The translations under genes were made by a program, and so were the position numbers. Below are positions 43,381-54,022 of a stretch of DNA of 64,000 nucleotides, piece after piece. Location: contig CAUYUJ010018493.1 of assembly GCA_963575745.1 (NCBI GenBank), positions 709,561-773,560 on the forward strand, given 5' to 3'. Every line of letters begins with the position of its first letter. Positions within the stretch are counted from its first letter, which is position 1. Below the pieces are notes generated by a model. It did no database searches. It was not told where the DNA came from and was given only the letters and a program-made list of their open reading frames with translations. This stretch comes from Prorocentrum cordatum. Its lineage: Eukaryota; Sar; Dinophyceae; Prorocentrales; Prorocentraceae.

Positions 43381-43413
43381 CCACATCAGTAAACTTAGCG
43401 GGGTAGCGGATAC

Positions 43414-44864
43414 TTAAGCATCCAAAGAAACAGCAGTTGCAACTTTGGCAGACTCAGAAAGGCAGTGCTGCGCTGCGAGCGCCAGCGCGTGGCAAAACTC
43501 AAGGGGGTAATTCTCGCTTGGGCCCTGGCGACTCTTCTTGCCTCCAACCCAACGGTCGTCCTTCCAGCCAGACTGGGTGCCGTCGGAACGTTTTGCTTTT
43601 GTGCGACGGGCCTGGTCAACCGCGAGCTTGATTTTCGACCCGCCAAGTCGCCGATCCGAAGCTCCCTTGGTCCGCCTGATATGATCTGTGGCGTTCCAAT
43701 TCGTCCAGATCTGAACGGGCTTGGGCGACGGCGAGCCAAACGCTCCTAGGAAGGTTACCACGGGCGACAAACCACACATCGCAGCAGCCATTTTGAATTG
43801 CTGCGTATTCATTAGCATAGAGGCGCGCGGCTGCTCCAGGCTCACGAAAACGCCCCTGATGCAGGCAAGGGTCATCAAGTAACACCTCCCCTCACCCGTG
43901 ACATGTCGAAGCGAACGACGCGACGACGATGCAGGAGCGGGATGGCAGAACACAAGTGGTAAGAGGACCAGCGGGAGTGGAGAGCAAGTTGCGATATCCT
44001 TGCAAAGGGATTGGGGAGTGCTTTGCAGAAGGCTGGAGGCAGGCAGCAAGTCAGGGGGTTCCAGCATGTGCTCAACCTGGGCGTTTGTTATCTGCCAGCG
44101 GTCGTGTGCTCATCATATGCATTCCCTCTCAGTGTCGCTCAGATCCCCCTGTTCGCCACCCTCATTTTCCATTATCCTTCTATTCCTCATGTTCATCATC
44201 ATCATCATCGTCATCATCATCGCTACCCTTCTACTCCTCATGTTTCGTCTCCTTGTCATCATGCTCCTTCTCCTCCTCCTCCTCCTGCTACCCTCCACCA
44301 ACCGATCCTCACCACCCCCCTTTCCCACGTAAATAGCATCACCCAGTTCGCCTCGGCCACGTCGACGCGGCTGCTGTCGCCGTAGATGTCGACAGCGGGG
44401 TCACGGCAGGTGTGTTTCCGAGCACCGATCCACCACGTCGAGCACTGGGGGGCAACATGTATCGTGCCTGAAGGGATGACTGCCATCGTGCAATACAGAG
44501 CGTAAATCGCTCCATGCAAGGTACAAGCGTCCATGAACAGAGGGCGGTCTTTGCGTTCAAAGGTAGCGACACGGTGACCAAGTGCAAGCATTTGACAGGC
44601 GAATCCACCGCACCCTGAGAACATTTCGAAGAGAGCAACATCTCGCGTGACAGTGCCCCTGAGGAGTTCTACCTCATTCACAAGAACATCCATGATGATG
44701 GCGCTGGGGGCTCGATGGAGAGCCACAGGTGTCCCCGACCGACGAAGCGCAGCCCCTCGCTTCATCGCGTATGCTTGCCCAGCATCAATCACTGACTGGA
44801 ACCTGGGTGCACCAAGCGTACATGACACACATGCTGCGAGGACCAATACTGGTGTAGGAGTCAT
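43414..44864 (-). CDS. Methyltransferase-like gene with FSGCGG motif, two exons, intact
   Basis: Exon 1 44864-44338 and exon 2 43885-43414 join in phase (527 + 472 nt, 332 codons plus stop) across a GC-AG intron (WVM junction, AT|GCTATT and GAG|GTGTTAC). It contains FEMFSGCGGFACQMLALGHR, the S-adenosylmethionine-binding motif I of C5-methyltransferases, and VAPQCSTWWIG where motif IV normally has PPCQ or PCQ; here the Cys is kept but its neighbours differ, so catalysis is uncertain. It continues with ANWVMCYLMTLACIRGVFVS then LEQPRASM, and ends with a basic region (RRTKAKRSDGTQSGWKDDRW). From memory, this FSGCGG / ANxM / LEQP layout recurs as a multicopy family in dinoflagellates. The first 19 residues (MTPTPVLVLAACVSCTLGA) are hydrophobic and resemble a signal peptide or anchor, odd for a DNA enzyme. 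Its ATG overlaps the stop of the transposase-like gene upstream. Confidence 0.7.
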
Positions 44865-47723
44865 ATGCCTGATATGATGTAGACACTGCCAGCTGCAGAA
44901 GCTGCCATGTGCTGGTTGACTTCCAACCTGCTCTGCAGCTCGAGCAATGAAAAAGCACGGCGATGGTACGTGGCGCGGTGGGCGTACACCGCAATATCTC
45001 TGAGTAGCATCCCCAACGTCTCATCTAAGAAATTACTATAATTCTGTGGGGACCCGTGCGTTCGGATCCTCTGGGGTCGGAAGAAACTTCCATTCTGTCG
45101 GTTTTTCTCTAGCCGCGTCCAGCTATGGCAACGACGCGTACCGCGGCCAAGGGTGCATCGTATTGTCATTTCGGCGTGCTGACTTCGAAAGCTTCGTTCT
45201 GCGTCTCACAGATGGCAACCCTCGCCCACTCGATACTACCCCCCCATCCGTCATTCGCATTCCGGCTGCCACCGCCGACTAAATCGAGAGGGGGGAGGCG
45301 ACTGTCTGGGCAGAGAAGAGAACGGGTTGGGGAGGGGAGGAGAGGAAGAACAGCAGAGCAGAGGAGAGGGCGGCAGAGGCTATCAGCAGAGTGTGCGCAA
45401 GGAGAGCGAGGTGAGAGAAGGGGGGTGGGTGGGGGCGCGGATGGGGCCCAAATGGTCTTGTGGGGCAGTGTGACGAGGATGAGCCGCAGCATGAGGACGG
45501 ATGATAGGGACTTCGCAGCACCGTCCCCCCCCCGCGATCCGCGCAAGGCGGCGACGACCTCCAAAACTTCGAGCTGCGTCCGCGGAGCCAGGCACCGAGG
45601 GCAGCGGGGAGGAGTGCTGCGTGAAAGAGGGAGAATGATTTAGCCCGAGTGTCCTGACTGTCATGTGCGCAAACGCATGGTGCTTCGGTACGAACGCAAT
45701 GCCGCACGACCTACATGAAGTAAGATGCATCTGCGTTGACAGCATCATGTCGCTATACTGTACATCTGTAGGGATCACAATGACCTCCCGCATCACACAC
45801 ATGTACCGCACCAGTGATTGACCTGCGACAACTAGGGACATCCCAAACTTGGAAATACCCCCATGCTTCAAGAGTAAGTGCACAACAAATGTGACCAGCT
45901 GACCCGCCTCCGCGGCTTTGAGCGACATGTGCCCTCCATCGTGGTTTGGGGATGTTTGGTTATATCCCTTTCGATCCCCTAACATCTTAACCGTTATGTT
46001 TTTGATGTTGCAGTTGATGGAGGCTCTGTTCTCGCTAGACCAGGCCTTGAGCTCATTGCTTATGTGCTGACAACCGTTCTGAACGAGCGTGTCAATTGTA
46101 CCTGTGTCCCCCCAGGGGTTGTGTAGGATGCAGCGCCACAACCCAGCACTAACGAACCGCAAGCACGGTCCCAAATACAGCGTGTGCAAACTATCGATAG
46201 CCAAGGTCCGCGGCGGGGACGTTTGTAAAACGCAGCAGAATAGTGGGCACCTGGTCCAGAGTTGTTTTTTTTTGATTATGCAATCGCTGGACGGCGACAC
46301 GACCCGACATCTATAAACACCCACCTGCCCGCCGTCTACTCACACTCACCTGCCACGCCCCAACCCCATCTCCTCGCCTCCATGACCCTAAACAGAAACA
46401 AAAAAAACACATGTGAAATACGGAGTCTGTCGGCAAGCCCCCGTCCGAATACGAAGGCCTCCAGAGGACCGCAGTAGCTGGAAGTTCCATCGATGCCAAA
46501 CCAGCAGGGTCGATTAAATGCTCTGAAGGGTCCAGTCTATCACCAACTCGAAGGGCCACCCCGTTGATAACAACTGGCTTCACGATTGTTCGACCACGAC
46601 CCCTGTCTGCTTTCAGAATAGCAATGCACTCAGTCAGGGCACGTCGGTCGCCATCGTTTCGAACATGAACGTGTTGCTCACATGCGTGGCACACATGTTC
46701 GTATGCGTCGTGCTCTCGATGTATCCATGGGGGGCCATCTGGACTAGTGAGGTCGTCGTAAAACGAATGCATCTCGGAAGATACACACTCGCAAAACTGA
46801 CATGGGCTGTAGTATGTACTGTACGGGGCGAGTCCGAAGGATTTTGCATGCTCCATCAAGTCTCCTTTGATCCAAACTAACACGCATTTCGTCTTGAACT
46901 TTCTTCGCACCGCATACTCATCCCCATCGTCCCAAGCAGACCCATCGTGCCGAAACTGCGGACTTTCTCCGCGCACCATGGCGCGGAGCATCCACGCCAG
47001 AGAGAGCAGCAGCGGGTAGATCGAATCCCAACCGCGGCAGCCACACGCGCATTCGTCCGAATGCCTTAAAGAGCTGAGAAGATGCCGTTTCTGAGTTACG
47101 AGATTCACTAGCCAGAACCCTGTAATGGTGTCGCTTCTACCAGCAGCTTGTGATATGTATCTGATTCCATCCACATACAAACCGATGGGAAGGGGGCGCG
47201 GCTCGTCGGCCGCCTCTGCTCTCAAGACAAGGGGATGTTCTTTGTAGGCTGGAACGTCTAGGATACACGGTGTTCGTTCTGCAGGGTCTTCCTCTAACAA
47301 TTCACGTATCGAGGGGTCGTTTTCGTATTCCGTGTCGATGCAGTCCCAAGCATATTTCATCGGGATGGACGTCGTCGATCGGATAGAGCTGTAATGTAAA
47401 TTTACTGGAACCCGAACATCGTAGAGGGGCCCTGGAGAAGGTAAGATGGAGTCTAGGTGTCTCTGGTAGTGGCCCGAAAACTTGCCTGACTCGACGGCAT
47501 ACATATCAAACGCGGCACCCTTCACGCCTGCCATATTGCAATAGTGGCAAGCAACGCAAAATTGCTGCGCAGTGATCTTGCACGAGGCGTACCACGTCAA
47601 GAGCAACCTCATCAACTCAGCGCCTCCTTCGCGATTTTTGGTGGTCGCAGCCCCGCCATCCCATCTCCGCGGCCCCCGCGGCCCCGGCTTGGCCTTGCCC
47701 CGAACCCTTCTCTTTGGGGCCAT
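44861..47723 (-). CDS. Transposase-like gene (family II), three exons, intact, 705 codons
   Basis: Exons 47723-46411, 46250-45654 and 45068-44861 (1313 + 597 + 208 nt) join without frame loss. Intron 1 is GT-AG (AT|GTGTTT, CAG|GTGCCC) and intron 2 is GA-AG (GTCAG|GACAC, CAGAG|GATCC). Residue landmarks in order: basic N-terminus MAPKRRVRGKAKPGPRGPRR; cysteine segment CVACHYCN (~60); PIGLYVDGIRY (~175); CACGCRGWDSIYPLLLSLAW (~225); VLVWIKGDLMEHAKSFGL (~290); CQFC (~315); a CHAC segment (~345); LAIDSLHTLYLG (~455); KAAEAGQLVTFVVHLLLKHG (~540); PKHHAFAHMTVRIRTHGSPQ then NYSNFLDETLGMLLRDIAVY and HRATYHRRAF (~630-680). The alternation of conserved acidic residues, CxxC pairs and a late HH...DE block is compatible with a transposase, but no catalytic triad is demonstrated. 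Paralogous fragments are at 14642-16261, 19990-20874 and 32471-32690. Being uninterrupted, it may be recent or still active. Confidence 0.72.
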
Positions 47724-47729
47724 GGGTCA

Positions 47730-48690
47730 GCGCAGAAAAAAAAGAACCTGGAGCTGACACGGCTGCGTCGATGAAGTCGTTCTGTTGATCGATGGTAACG
47801 ACGGTCAATGTCGGTCAGTGGATAAAGGTAGATGAGGTGGTGCAGAGGGATGGAGGCAAAGCTCGGGCGCCCACATGCAGCTGAACTGCAACTGGGATAC
47901 GGGGCAACTCGAGCGGTGCTTCTCTCCTCCGCGCACTCCATCCACGTTTATCGTCATCCGATTGACACAAGGGCCCCCTAGGGGCCCCAGGGGATTGAGA
48001 TCCCGCCTGCCCCTCGCCCCGCCGCTCAACTAGTTAACAAAGTTCTTACTTGGCACTCAAGCAAGATCACTGCGAGTGTGTTCGGTAGCGCCGTGAGCAA
48101 CCACGTATGTACCAATCGGGCGCTCTGTGCAGGCAGCGCTACAGCAACAGTAGAATTCGGGAGAGAGTTAGCCGAGGGAACTGGGCGATACATGCATCGA
48201 GAAAGGGGGAGAGTGGTGCACGATGGAAGGGTATATCACTTCTTTGATCACGTCATCACACCAGAGACGTGGACACGATGCGTCTGATGGGAGAGAGGCA
48301 AACCGACAGCTCATGAACGAATGTGTGATCGTGGGGCGGGGTGGAGAGAGGGAGGAAATTCATTTGCGAAAGGGTCGACGACGACTAGCCGTCATATGAG
48401 TTCCGCCCAAGGTTATGCCGCTCTTTATACTCCTCTCACTCTCAAGTCTCAAGTCTCTCTCGCCTCCTCTCTAGTTTACTGTGTATGTTTGCAAATCCTC
48501 TCTTATGCATGCCCTTCCAGAGACGCCACGAGCCGTCACGAGGTCGGAAGAGTGAGGGCTGGGCTGCGAGCGCACAGCCGCTTGCCCGACAGCCATCGAG
48601 GCCGAGAACATCTGTGACGTCGCCACAGAAGCCAGACGCCAAGCAAAAAAATGTGAAAATCATGCCAAATCGCAAATCCGTGATTTAGAC
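47730..48690. other. Intergenic stretch, no gene recognised
   Basis: Ordinary composition. Small frames such as a 69-codon plus-strand one at 48078-48287 lack any motif. Potential 5' end of the mobile unit at 43414-47723; I could not identify terminal inverted repeats. Confidence 0.35.
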
Positions 48691-48693
48691 GGT

Positions 48694-48895
48694 AATTTAG
48701 ATGCGTCGATGTCGCGTCGAAAGGTGCGTTAGACGGTAGGTTAGACGGTAGGTTAGACGGTAGGTTAGACGGTAGGTTACACGGTTATTTATCACTGATC
48801 GGCGGTGTTAGACGGTAGGTTAGACGGCACGTTAGACGGTAGTTTAGACGGTAGGTTAGACGGCAGGTTAGACGCGACATAGACGCATCTAAATT
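48694..48895. mobile_element. MITE-like element with 25-bp terminal inverted repeats
   Basis: The left end 48694-48718 (AATTTAGATGCGTCGATGTC and GCGTC) and right end 48871-48895 are inverted repeats matching at 24 of 25 positions. The interior is mostly a degenerate repeat of 10-12 bp, GGTTAGACGGTA. No ORF. A solitary left-end-like segment is at 43154-43182 and a related palindromic stretch at 53813-53865. No clear target-site duplication was found. Confidence 0.7.
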
Positions 48896-49073
48896 GAGTG
48901 TTTTTTCTGCTTTCTTGTGCTTTTTCCAGAATTTCCGCATGACCTGAAGAAAAAAACAGAAGTCGCGACATTCGGGGTGAAATCAAACTCCTGGGGACCG
49001 AAGATCGTAAACCAAAACTGAACCTGTCAAATCGTGTTGGATTTGCGACGGTGGCTCGAAGCCAGCCACGCCC

Positions 49074-52000
49074 CTAGTCGGTCCTGTCGTTCTCGTCCTT
49101 CACCTTCTTGTAGCCCAGGAGGATGCGCGTGTTCTTCTGGATCTCCTCTCGGCAGAGAGAGAGAGAGGACAGAGAGAAAAAAACGCATCCCCTACCACCG
49201 CGCACTAGCACCCTCCTCCTCCAAATCCGTCGTCCCGCCTCCTCACCATCGTCTCCCCCCAGGGTATTTCTAGATGCGACGTCTCACCAAGAACAGCGTT
49301 GCGTTCGATTGGGTTACTTTCTGATCGGCAGGTCAAGGTGAATCCAGCCGCGGCGACGACAGTCCCAGCCCCACTTCGATTGCCACGAGGCCCCCCAAAC
49401 CCATCGAGAAGAGAAGATCCTTGAGGAACGGCACCAGCTTGCGCAAGTCCTCCACGCACTTCGCGAAATCCTCTGGCCCCTTCGAGCGCCGCACCTTGTT
49501 CAGCTCGTCGTGGAGAAGATCCTGCACGTTCGTCGTGCTGAGGATGACGGTGACGTTGTCCATCGCCTGGCGAGCAGGCGGGAGGGAGGAGGAGGGAGGC
49601 TGTTATCGCTGCCGTCGCTGTCGTTACTGCGGTTGCTGCTGCTAACTGCGCCACATTTGTTGCGATTGCAATCAGGGTATATGTGATGTGACTGTTCATG
49701 GGTCGCGTCTCCATGCGTTCCCGCCGTCGGCGCCGTTGCGTGATGCTACTGCTGCTGACAGTCTTCACCGTCCGCCCATCGGCCCCTTGTCCTTCTCCTC
49801 ATCCTCCTCTTCCTCCTCCCTCCCGCCATCTGCATCACCTACCGCCTCACCATCACCATCCGGCTCCATCTCCGCCTCCTCAACCCATCCTCCTCTCCCC
49901 TCACCCTCGAATTTGCCGTCCTCGTTCACGTCCTCGTCACCCCCTCCTCCTCGTCCTCCTCATCCTAGCTATATCATCGCTCGTCATCGCATAGCGCGGA
50001 TGGCCTTGATGAGACTGTTGGTCTCACGGAGGTCCTGCGCGAAGTGCCACGCAGGATCAGTCTTGATCGTGTTCTGGATCGTCTGCCCAGTCGCTATCAC
50101 GCTGCTGTACATCATCACGTTGGTTTTCGCCTCCTTCATGATGGACTTCGCTGGGTCGTCGGGCTCGGGCGGCGCATCGGCCTGGGTGCCACTGCCAGCG
50201 GATGCCTGGCTCGCACCGCTCCCCCTGCCGCGCCTCTGCTGCTTGGCGGCGGCGGGCTTGGCATCCTCCTCAGCCTTGCGCTGGGCCTCCTCACCTTGCT
50301 CAGCCTTGTGCCTGGCCTCCTCCTCGCAAGCTTTGAGATTGGCCTCTTCCTCAGCCGCGCATGCCGCTGCCGCCTCGGCGGCGCGTGCTGCCTCCTGGCC
50401 AGACTTGCCCTCGACAACCAGCGTCCCCGTCGGCGCCTCGGCCTGCTCAGCCGCGCCCTGCGCCGCGCGCGCGGCAGTCATGCTCAGTGCGGTCTCATCA
50501 TTCTTGTCGGGCGCAACCTTGGCTGCCTTCATCCTCGGGCCACCGCTGGCACCTGCATCATCTGACTGCCGCTTCTGCGCGATGGGCTGCGCTGGCGCGA
50601 CACGGGCGTCTCCCAGACCGATGCTCGAATACGGGAGAGTATCCTCGTCGCCAACTGCAGTGGTCGGCTCACGCACCGCCGCCGCAGCGTCCGCCATGAC
50701 TATGTCGCCGAACCACTTCTGGTGGGTCTCCCAGGCCTGCTCGAACTCCTCCTCGATGCTTTCCTGGCCGTATAGGCAGCGGTACACCTCCGTCATGGCG
50801 TGCCACTTGATCCACGGGTACCCCATCATCACGCACTTGCCGAAGTACGTCACAGCTTGGGCCCAACCTGCTTGTCCTCCCCCTTCTTTGTGAGCCACGC
50901 GCCCGATGGGCATGTAAGTGGCTTTCTTCAAGAGCCTCTTCCTCTCCGAGACCTTCTTGATAGTGACGTGCTCGTACGACTTCCACTGGCTCCGTGCCCA
51001 GCTCTTGCGGAACTCTGCGCGTTCCTCATCGTCCTGGCATTGGTCGTAGTCGGCTTTCAGCTGGCATGGGTTCCCTGCCTTGTCAACTTTCTTGATCGCT
51101 CGGGCCCACCGACCCCCTACGGGGTTCCCGCGCGTCGCCGCCGTTGGCACGTCGAAGCCGTTGGCCTTAATCTTGTCCCAGAATGCTCTCTCCGCCGCAT
51201 CCTTCTGGGCCTTGGCGTCGCTATCCTGCGGCGCGCCATCGGCGTTCTCGTCGTCACTCTCGTCGGAAGCACCTGGGACGACGCCATCCTTCCTCTGCAG
51301 CTCTCGCAAGTGCACCACCCTCGCGTCCTTGATCATTCCCGTCATGAGCTTCTGGATCTCGAGCGGATTCGGGTCCGTGCCCATCGCCTCGACCATGTCC
51401 TGGACCTGCTTCTGGCAGACGGCCACGTCGGCCGCGTGAGGCCTGACGATGTTTCGCAAATCTGATCTACATTATCCTCTTCCCCTCCTCTTCTTCGACC
51501 TCCGTCCCTCCTGTCCTCAACCGCCTGTACCTGGCCCCCCGCTCCATCCTCGCTCTTCCCCTCTCATCCTCCGCCTCTTCCTCCTCCTTCTCCTCCTCGA
51601 CCGCCCGCTGGCCCTCCACCCCCCTCTACTTGACCTCATCATGCCGTCTTCCTCCACGTGCATCCATCAACTCTCCATCCTCTTCCATCTCCCCCCGCCT
51701 CGTTCTCTTCGGCGGCGTGCTCAGCACGTCACCCTCGCCGCCGAGGATGCCGCTCGGCAAGCCCGCCGCGCGGTCGGCTTGCTGGCTGCCAGCCTGCGCT
51801 GGTGGCTGCGGCGTGCTCGCGGCGGGGACGCCCAGCGCTGGAGGCCTGCTCCACCGCCGCAGCTTCTTCTGCGCCGACGACTCGCCGCCGCCGCTGCTCT
51901 CGCCGCTGCCAACGACCGATCGGGCTGCGGCGCCCGGCTCCAGGGGCGGGAATGTCCAGCCGCGCGTCAAGAAGAGCTCGCGAACCTGGGGAGCGGCGCG

Positions 52001-53585
52001 AAACATGTTTTGGCGAAATCGAGGATGGCGGAGGATGAGGCGGCGGAGGAGGAGGAGGAGGAGGAGAAGGATGAAGAGGAGAAGGAGGAGGAGGAGCATG
52101 CGGGGGAGCAGGAGGAGGGAAAGGATGAGGCGGAAGAGGATGAGGCGGTAGGGGAGATGGAGGCAGCGGACGAGGAGAAGGCACCCGACCATTGGGTTGG
52201 CGAAAGAGGACGAGAGAGTAGAGCGAGGATTAAGGGCGGAACAGGAGATGAGCATTGACACGAAGAGGAATGACAGAGACAAAGAGATGGAGAGTAACAC
52301 GTGTGTTTTGGAAGAGGAATGGAGGAATGGAGGATTGGATAATCAGGAGGAGGAACCCTGTCGTGCATGTCGGATGTGGACCCGCCAGCCGTGACCGCCC
52401 TGGTCATCGCCTCGTCGAACTCGTCGTCGTCGGGCATCGGGTCCTCGCTGAGGGTGAAGAGAATATGTTCGAGGTGAGGAGGAGAAGGAGTAGGACGCGT
52501 ACGAGACGATCAACGACGCTGGAGCGTCCTCGGGTGGCTGTCCGTTGAGGTACTTCGGCCACCAGTACCACTTCGACTCTTTCAGGATGTCTTGGAGCGG
52601 GTCCTCTCAGGATTACTGGCAGAGAATGGAGTGCGCTGGGCGCGGAGGAGGATGGGGGAGGAGGATAAGGATGAGGGGGATGAAGATGCGATGGGGGTGA
52701 GTGGGAGGCGGGAGAGGAGAAGGATGGCTTGGGGGCGGTAGAGGATCGAAAGAAGAAGTGAACGAGGAGGATCGGGGTGGAGGAAACAGGAGGAGGAGGA
52801 GGATCATGAGGAGGAGGGAGAGAAGGAGGCGAGGGAAGATGATCAGAAATAATGTCGGTCCTTCACGTGCTCCCTCGCGCCCCAGTGCCCGCAGCTCTGG
52901 GCATCGGCATGCGCTGATGAAGGAACTGGCGAGCTCGGCGCCGCGCTGCCCGTCGGCGTTCTCGCCCCAGCAGCGCTCCCACCAGCGAGCGACGCAGCCA
53001 TCGGCGTCGGAGAGGCAGCGCTCGCGCCCGTCGCGGCCTGCTGCACCAGGGGCTCGTCGTCTGAGGATATGATCTCGGGAGCGGCCAGAATCTCAGCGTC
53101 CAAAGAATCAGCAGGGATCGTAGGCAGATCCGACCCCGCTTCGCTGGCTGCGGTCTCGGCCAGATGCTGCTGCGGGAGGGCCTCCTGCACGTTCTCCGCC
53201 ATGGCGCTTCTCCGAAGAAGGGCCGCGCCGATAGGGGTAAACCAGGGGTCCTTGACGGGCGTCTCAGCCCACTTCACAGTCTTTGGCATGGGGTCGGCTG
53301 CGGAGTAAGTTTGTGCGGGGGGGAAGGGGAGTGAGGTCTCGAACAGTTGTTTCACGCGGTTTCGGATGATCATGTAAAAGGGGCTCGGGGTCGCGCACCC
53401 GCGCTCGCCGCCTGAGACATCGTCGCAATCTCAACGCGCCCGAGAAGCTCACGAATTCCCATCTGATTCCGCCTCCTCAAATTACACCCACGCCATCCTC
53501 CCACTATCCCTCCTACCACCTCTTCCCGTGGGACCCCCCTCCATGCTCTCGGCGAGGCGGACCTGGTCGACCTGGCGACCATCAT
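49074..53585 (-). CDS. Unknown protein of about 905 residues, nine exons
   Basis: Hand-fitted exons that keep phase: 53585-53563 and 53411-53356 (both tentative), 53297-52867, 52603-52515, 52447-52357, 51985-51699, 51442-49996, 49566-49345 and 49145-49074 (TAG). Landmarks: MPKTVKWAETPVKDPWFTPI; DILKESKWYWWPKYLNGQPP; EDPMPDDDEFDEAMTRAV; VRELFLTRGWTFPPLEPG; the large exon with RPHAADVAVCQKQVQDMVEA, WKSYEHVTIKKVSERKRLLK and FGKCVMMGYPWIKWHAMTEV then an Ala/Glu/Lys-rich coiled-coil-like stretch; ETNSLIKAIRAMDNVTVIL across a GC-AG junction; and a final EIQKNTRILLGYKKVKDEND. Donors include GT, GC and GA. The mix of a charged Ala-rich segment and short hydrophobic blocks gives no recognisable enzyme. 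A weak leader-like sequence precedes the start. Intron arrays of GGA/TCC are at 51480-51610, 52030-52190 and 49790-49965. Confidence 0.6.
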
Positions 53586-53605
53586 TGATCGCGAATGGCA
53601 TCCGG
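53586..53605 (-). other. Possible degraded spliced-leader relic
   Basis: CCGGATGCCATTCGCGATCA on the minus strand, read into the following ATG. GCCATT and TCAA of the leader are kept but the middle differs. Weaker than the other relics; position just before the predicted start is the main support. Confidence 0.3.
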
Positions 53606-53629
53606 CTCCAGGTGGGCAGAGGGGGGCAG

Positions 53630-53870
53630 GGTGCGTCGGATAGGGGTGTCAGATTGGGGGGATGACGAGGGGCATGGAAGGCACGGATGGACTGCGAGGA
53701 TCGGGATGAGAAGGAGGAGGAAGAGGAGGAGGGGGATGAGGAGGATCCAGGATGAGGGAGTGAATGAGGACGAGGAGAGGGACGAGAGCAGCGCCGTGCA
53801 ACAGCAGCGATTTAGACGCGACTTCGTCGCGTCGAAATCGCGTCGAAATTGCATCGCCGATGCAGTCTTA
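53630..53870. other. Intergenic GGA-rich DNA and a palindromic MITE-related stretch
   Basis: GGA/GAG-rich DNA is followed at 53813-53865 by TTTAGACGCGACTTCGTCGC and repeated GCGTCGAAAT, related to the ends of the element at 48694-48895. Confidence 0.55.
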
Positions 53871-54022
53871 GCGCGTGCGCAGTTGCATCGCCTATGCATC
53901 GCTCTTCCCACGGACAATGGCATCATTGTTTCCACTGAGCGAGCTACAGAAAAAGGGTAACGATGCTGCATTACGTTGCATCGCACCTCGAAAGCCTCCG
54001 CTGACACCACCCGCGGGATCAC

